Assembly (NCBI GenBank): GCA_937998635.1
Contig: CALLDA010000172.1
Location: forward strand, 1 to 5,966
DNA length: 5,966 nt
Source of the DNA: an uncultured Pseudomonadales bacterium
GTDB lineage: Bacteria > Pseudomonadota > Gammaproteobacteria > Pseudomonadales > Porticoccaceae
Direction: 5' to 3'
Shown here: in pieces, positions 5,521-5,966 of the stretch
Numbering within the stretch: the first letter of the stretch is position 1
Layout: the number at the start of each line of letters is the position of its first letter
Notes under the pieces: generated by a model
Seen by the model: only the letters and a program-made list of their open reading frames with translations
What the model was told of the DNA's origin: nothing
Database searches by the model: none
Made by a program: the position numbers and the translations under genes

Positions 5521-5966
5521 ATGATAAAACGCCTGATACCCCCTGAATCGCTCAACCTGCACCTGTGTCGAGCGCTATCCGTCGCCATACTGATGGTTCT
5601 ATTGTTCTTCCATGCAGGATACGGCTTTGCTGTTGAAAAGGATCAGGATTGTGTTTCTCCTGCTTTCCTGGGCAGTGAAGCCTGGCCAGGCTTGCAAGCA
5701 ATGTTTCATGATCAAGGTAAGCTGCTGGCGGATAATAAACTAGATAAAGCCATCGAAGTGCAGCGGGAAATTGTCCGTTTACAATGCCATAACCATTACC
5801 AGTGGTATTACCTGGCTGAACTGCTATTAAAAGCGGGCGAGACCAAACAAGCAGTGCTCTGGCTGGATAAACTTTATGATCGTAAAGTTAATGATCTGGA
5901 AAGCCGTCTCTACACCGAAGGTAACTCTTTATATCCCCTGTCCAGCCACCCTGATTTCGTCGGCTC
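5521..5966 (+). CDS. Exported TPR-like protein, N-terminal part (3' end outside window)
   Basis: An open frame runs from ATG 5521 to the window edge with no stop, giving 148 codons. AGGGA (5510-5514) sits six bases before the ATG and supports the start. The N-terminus looks like a Sec signal peptide: basic residues K3, R4 and R17, a hydrophobic core at about 18-34 (ALSVAILMVLLFFHAGY), and a plausible cleavage after G35-F36-A37. The mature part begins VEKDQDCVSPAF. Residues of about 58-120 have the spacing of helical TPR-like repeats: LDKAIEVQREIVRLQ, then YYLAELLLKAGETKQAVLWLDKLYD, where alternating Ala/Leu/Tyr and a turn Gly are typical. The segment ending HPDFVGS resembles the boundary motif that follows TPR units in bacterial proteins. 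It is probably periplasmic, or lipid-free and surface-associated, with a scaffold or binding role. Two cysteines in the mature part (about residues 43 and 84) could form a disulfide. I do not recognise a specific family, and any C-terminal domain is unseen. Confidence 0.75.
   Translation, partial: MIKRLIPPESLNLHLCRALSVAILMVLLFFHAGYGFAVEKDQDCVSPAFLGSEAWPGLQAMFHDQGKLLADNKLDKAIEVQREIVRLQCHNHYQWYYLAELLLKAGETKQAVLWLDKLYDRKVNDLESRLYTEGNSLYPLSSHPDFVG

Noticed and set aside
1..5966. CRISPR array, insertion sequence, tRNA, rRNA or phage attachment site
   Set aside because: No repeat-spacer pattern, transposase frame, terminal inverted repeats, cloverleaf or rRNA-like segment was found on either strand.

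Overview
The window looks like chromosomal DNA from an aerobic, probably marine or environmental gammaproteobacterium. The support is indirect: gene families, GC content near one half, clear Shine-Dalgarno (SD) sites and compact intergenic regions. A Cellvibrionales/Spongiibacteraceae-like origin is a guess from gene content, not something the sequence proves. There are six protein genes (two cut by the window edges), no RNA genes, no transposase, no CRISPR array and no phage genes.

Left part (1-1200, + strand): the 3' end of an HdrD/GlpC-type iron-sulfur protein, followed 44 bp later by a complete DUF3501 gene. These two families are commonly found together, usually behind a rubrerythrin gene that would lie just outside the window. 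Their joint role is unknown; redox or peroxide handling is the usual guess. A 258-bp spacer (1201-1459) follows and carries a tandem 19-bp direct repeat with an embedded dyad.

Middle (1460-3180, + strand): one complete flavin-dependent Baeyer-Villiger monooxygenase (BVMO) with a strong ribosome binding site and all class motifs, apparently transcribed alone. It ends at a double hairpin at 3126-3179, a likely bidirectional terminator shared with the convergent genes to its right.

Right part (3272-5308, - strand): a two-gene operon read leftward, first a PAPS-dependent sulfotransferase, then 36 bp later a zinc-free MDR-family NADP-dependent oxidoreductase (CurA/YncB/prostaglandin-reductase type). 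A divergent intergenic region (5309-5520) separates it from a rightward gene for an exported, TPR-like protein that runs off the end.

The BVMO, enone/alkenal reductase and sulfotransferase together suggest a small accessory locus for modifying ketone- or alcohol-bearing lipophilic compounds such as sterols, terpenoids or alkyl ketones. Oxygen insertion, double-bond reduction and sulfation are the three chemistries. That they share a pathway is inference from adjacency only, and the substrate cannot be read from the sequence.
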